NCBI GenBank assembly: GCA_902526965.1
Contig: CABZMT010000002.1
Span: 62,001 to 126,000, forward strand
Length of the DNA stretch: 64,000 nt
Reading direction: 5' to 3'
Source: an uncultured Alphaproteobacteria bacterium
Lineage (GTDB): Bacteria > Pseudomonadota > Alphaproteobacteria > HIMB59
Shown: positions 61,830 through 64,000 of the stretch, piece by piece
How positions within the stretch are numbered: the first letter of the stretch is position 1
Layout of the letters: each line of letters begins with the position of its first letter
Notes under the pieces: generated by a model
Database searches by the model: none
What the model was told of the DNA's origin: nothing
What the model saw: only the letters and a program-made list of their open reading frames with translations
Made by a program: the position numbers and the translations under genes

Positions 61830-62908
61830 TAATTAAACATTTTTTTTACTTTGTCGAAAAATCCCTCTGTCATTGTCGAATTTTTCTTGGTAAGGGTGTC
61901 ATTAAATTTATTTAGAATTTTTTCTTGATCTGCTGATAAATTTACTGGGGTTTCAGCATGTACTCTAACAATCATATCCCCTCTAGTTTTTGCTCTTAAT
62001 ATACTCATGCCCTTACCTTTTATTCTTAGTTTGTGTCCCGACTGCATTCCCTTAGGAATTGAGACGTTAACCATTTTTTTTTCTATTGTGGGAACTTCAA
62101 TATTACCCCCCAAAGTAGCAGTAGTGAAAGGTATGGCAACATCGCATATAATGTTATCTCGCTCTCTTTGAAAAAGTTTGTGGTTATTTACATTGATAAA
62201 AACATAAAGGTCACCGTATGTGCCCCCTCTTTCTCCAGCCTCTCCCTCTCCACTCATTCTAATTCTGTTGCCAGTTTCAACCCCTGCGGGGATTTTGATT
62301 TGCAGTTTCTTATTTTGTTTTACTCTGCCTGTATTACTACATTTTGAGCATCGGCCCTTCATTTCTTGGCCTGTTCCGGCACATCTTCCACAGGTTCTCT
62401 CCATAGAAAAAAAGCCACTTTGTGTTCTAACTTTTCCATATCCTTGGCAAGTAGAGCAGCTTTTATAACTGTGTTGTTCGGGACAATTGATCATTTTAGG
62501 TATAGTTACGTCTAATGCTTTTCCAGCAAAAGCTTCCTCTAAGTCAATTGTGACATCGTAACGTAAGTCATCGCCTCTACTTTCGCGTTGCCCACCCTCA
62601 CCAAAGGCACCAAATATATCCTCAAAAATATCTGAAAATCCACCAAAGCCCTGCTGTCCAAACCCACCAGCTCCACCGCTGCCCTGTTCAAAAGCAGCAT
62701 GACCAAATTGATCGTATGTTTGTCTTTTTTTGGGGTCTTTTAAAATTTCATAAGCTTGGCTTACATCTTTAAATTTTTGTTCAGCGGAAGCGTCACCCTG
62801 ATTACGATCAGGATGATATTTCATTGCTAATTTACGGTAGGCGCTTTTAATATCATTGTCGCTAGCTTCACGGGATATACCTAGAGTGTCATAAAAATCC
62901 TCAGCCAT
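61829..62908 (-). CDS. dnaJ: Chaperone protein DnaJ
   Basis: DnaJ stimulates DnaK ATPase. The J domain (1-70) has the HPD motif (YHPDRNQG), followed by a Gly/Phe-rich region (about 72-108), the zinc region (about 139-200), and the C-terminal substrate-binding domains. Motifs 2 to 4 of the zinc region are CSTCQGYG, CGRCAGTG and CSKCSNTG; motif 1 is reduced to C142-PEQ-H146 and lacks the normal CxxCxGxG, so zinc site 1 has at most three cysteines plus perhaps His146. At 359 residues it is slightly short. The upstream neighbour is dnaK. Confidence 0.95.
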   Translation of the reverse strand: MAEDFYDTLGISREASDNDIKSAYRKLAMKYHPDRNQGDASAEQKFKDVSQAYEILKDPKKRQTYDQFGHAAFEQGSGGAGGFGQQGFGGFSDIFEDIFGAFGEGGQRESRGDDLRYDVTIDLEEAFAGKALDVTIPKMINCPEQHSYKSCSTCQGYGKVRTQSGFFSMERTCGRCAGTGQEMKGRCSKCSNTGRVKQNKKLQIKIPAGVETGNRIRMSGEGEAGERGGTYGDLYVFINVNNHKLFQRERDNIICDVAIPFTTATLGGNIEVPTIEKKMVNVSIPKGMQSGHKLRIKGKGMSILRAKTRGDMIVRVHAETPVNLSADQEKILNKFNDTLTKKNSTMTEGFFDKVKKMFN

Positions 62909-62931
62909 AATAAATTAACGCAAGCTAAGAT

Positions 62932-64000
62932 TTACTGTCCGCTTGCTTTTTTATCGTCGTCTACTTCTTCGTAATCAGCATCGATAACATCATCTTCATT
63001 TTTATTTTCATCAGATTTATTTTCTTGCTGTGGTTGTTCTGCACCAGGTGCTTCAGTTGATTGCTGGTCTTTGTACATCGCTTCACCCATCTTCATGGAT
63101 GATTGAGTAAGATTTTGTGTTTTTTGTTTTATAGCTTCAGCATCATTTTTTTCAAGGGCCTCTTTTAAATCTTTCAAGTCAGCTTCTATCTTAGATTTAT
63201 CTTCTGAACTTATTTTATCGCCATGCTCTTTGATGTTCTTTTCAACTTGAAAAACTAAACTATCTGCTTGGTTTTTAACATCAACTTCTTCTCTTTTTTT
63301 CTTATCTGTTTCTGCGTTAGCCTCTGCATCTTTTACCATTTTGTCGATCTCTTCATCTGACAAACCTCCGGATGCTTGTATTTTAATCTGCTGTTCTTTT
63401 CCTGTGGATTTATCTTTTGCAGACACATTGACAATACCATTGGCATCGATGTCAAATGTTACTTCAATTTGAGGAGTTCCTCTTGGCGCTGGGGGTATGC
63501 CAACTAGATCAAATTGACCAAGAAGCTTATTATCAGCAGCCATTTCTCTTTCACCTTGGAAAACCCTTATAGTAACTGCGTTTTGATTGTCTTCTGCAGT
63601 AGAAAAGACCTGACTTTTTTTTGTTGGAACAGTGGTATTTCTCTCGATTAACTTGGTAAATACTCCTCCTAGTGTTTCAATACCAAGTGAAAGTGGTGTT
63701 ACATCTAAAAGCAATACATCTTTTACATCACCTTGAAGAACACCTGCTTGGATTGCAGCACCCATGGCTACAACCTCATCGGGGTTAACACCCTTACTTG
63801 GGTCTTTACCAAAAAAGTTCTTAACAATTTCAGTTACCTTAGGCATTCTTGTCATTCCACCAACTAAGATCACATCATTAATATCGCTTGCTGAAAGGCC
63901 TGCATCGCTTAAAGCTTTTTTACAAGGTTCAATGGTGCTCTGAAGAAGGTCATCAACCAGCTCTTCAAGTTTAGCTCTTGTTAATTTTACATTTAAGTGT
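62932..64000 (-). CDS. dnaK: Chaperone protein DnaK, partial (5' end beyond window)
   Basis: This is the C-terminal part of Hsp70, open through base 64000 (frame [18 protein letters not shown] at the edge), covering about 356 residues. Visible are [13 protein letters not shown], the [20 protein letters not shown] end of the ATPase domain, the interdomain linker [18 protein letters not shown], the substrate-binding domain ([22 protein letters not shown]) and the acidic C-terminal tail ending in [12 protein letters not shown]. It lies 23 bases upstream of dnaJ. Confidence 0.97.
   Translation of the reverse strand, partial: HLNVKLTRAKLEELVDDLLQSTIEPCKKALSDAGLSASDINDVILVGGMTRMPKVTEIVKNFFGKDPSKGVNPDEVVAMGAAIQAGVLQGDVKDVLLLDVTPLSLGIETLGGVFTKLIERNTTVPTKKSQVFSTAEDNQNAVTIRVFQGEREMAADNKLLGQFDLVGIPPAPRGTPQIEVTFDIDANGIVNVSAKDKSTGKEQQIKIQASGGLSDEEIDKMVKDAEANAETDKKKREEVDVKNQADSLVFQVEKNIKEHGDKISSEDKSKIEADLKDLKEALEKNDAEAIKQKTQNLTQSSMKMGEAMYKDQQSTEAPGAEQPQQENKSDENKNEDDVIDADYEEVDDDKKASGQ

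Overview
The window looks like a piece of a small, AT-rich, tightly packed genome of a streamlined marine alphaproteobacterium. This is inferred from low GC, gaps of usually 0-60 bases, many 1-35 base overlaps, alphaproteobacterial gene orders (trmB-nusA-infB-rbfA-truB-rpsO-pnp; lnt-corC-ybeY-phoH-miaB-rimI; pstSCAB-phoU) and a proteorhodopsin/retinal cluster. SAR11-like or HIMB59/AEGEAN-169-like lineages fit, but no rRNA is present to decide. I found no tRNA, rRNA, CRISPR array, insertion sequence or prophage. No gene-free stretch exceeds about 225 bases.

Layout: (1) 1-3492, minus: recF (cut by the window edge), dnaN, dnaA, rpsT. (2) 3552-10160: mutM (minus), then a plus-strand run ubiE, coaC, coaB, dut, a MoeB-type enzyme, fabA, fabB, fabI and two tiny lipoproteins. 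(3) 10205-17882, minus: pnp, rpsO, truB, rbfA, infB, nusA, trmB; the usual rimP and ylxR are missing. (4) 17863-23345, minus: lnt, corC, ybeY, phoH, miaB, rimI. (5) 23422-29189: a SET-domain methyltransferase, then the minus-strand phosphate operon pstS-C-A-B-phoU, ending in what looks like a 17-codon stump of phoB. (6) 29395-39182: glnD, trpS, nfuA, a glucosaminidase, a polysaccharide deacetylase, tsaB, msrA, a DUF2805 gene, an SMP-30 family gene and three poorly known small genes. (7) 39222-45589: the photoheterotrophy island: prenyl diphosphate synthase, proteorhodopsin, crtI, crtB, crtY, blh. It encodes synthesis of retinal from C5 precursors and a blue-tuned proton pump. (8) 45582-64000: ispH, pyruvate carboxylase, nth, a DUF2244 gene, dapB, a periplasmic rhodanese, a c-type cytochrome, a tungstate-type ABC importer, cytochrome b561, a cystathionine/cysteine pair, TPR and DUF4864 proteins, two permeases, ogt, dnaJ and the 3' part of dnaK.

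Points for a second look: three zinc proteins in one window (MutM, DnaJ, MoeB-type) have lost or altered zinc-ligand cysteines; CoaBC is split by one in-frame stop exactly at the domain junction; a phoB stump follows phoU; a terminator hairpin sits where rimP is expected, 14 bases before nusA; a GC-rich island (58001-58060) and a 14-bp hairpin with an internal Shine-Dalgarno at the 3' end of ogt (61299-61344) are unexplained; and two divergent gene pairs overlap at their start codons.

All calls come from reading the sequence and from remembered family motifs. No database search was run.
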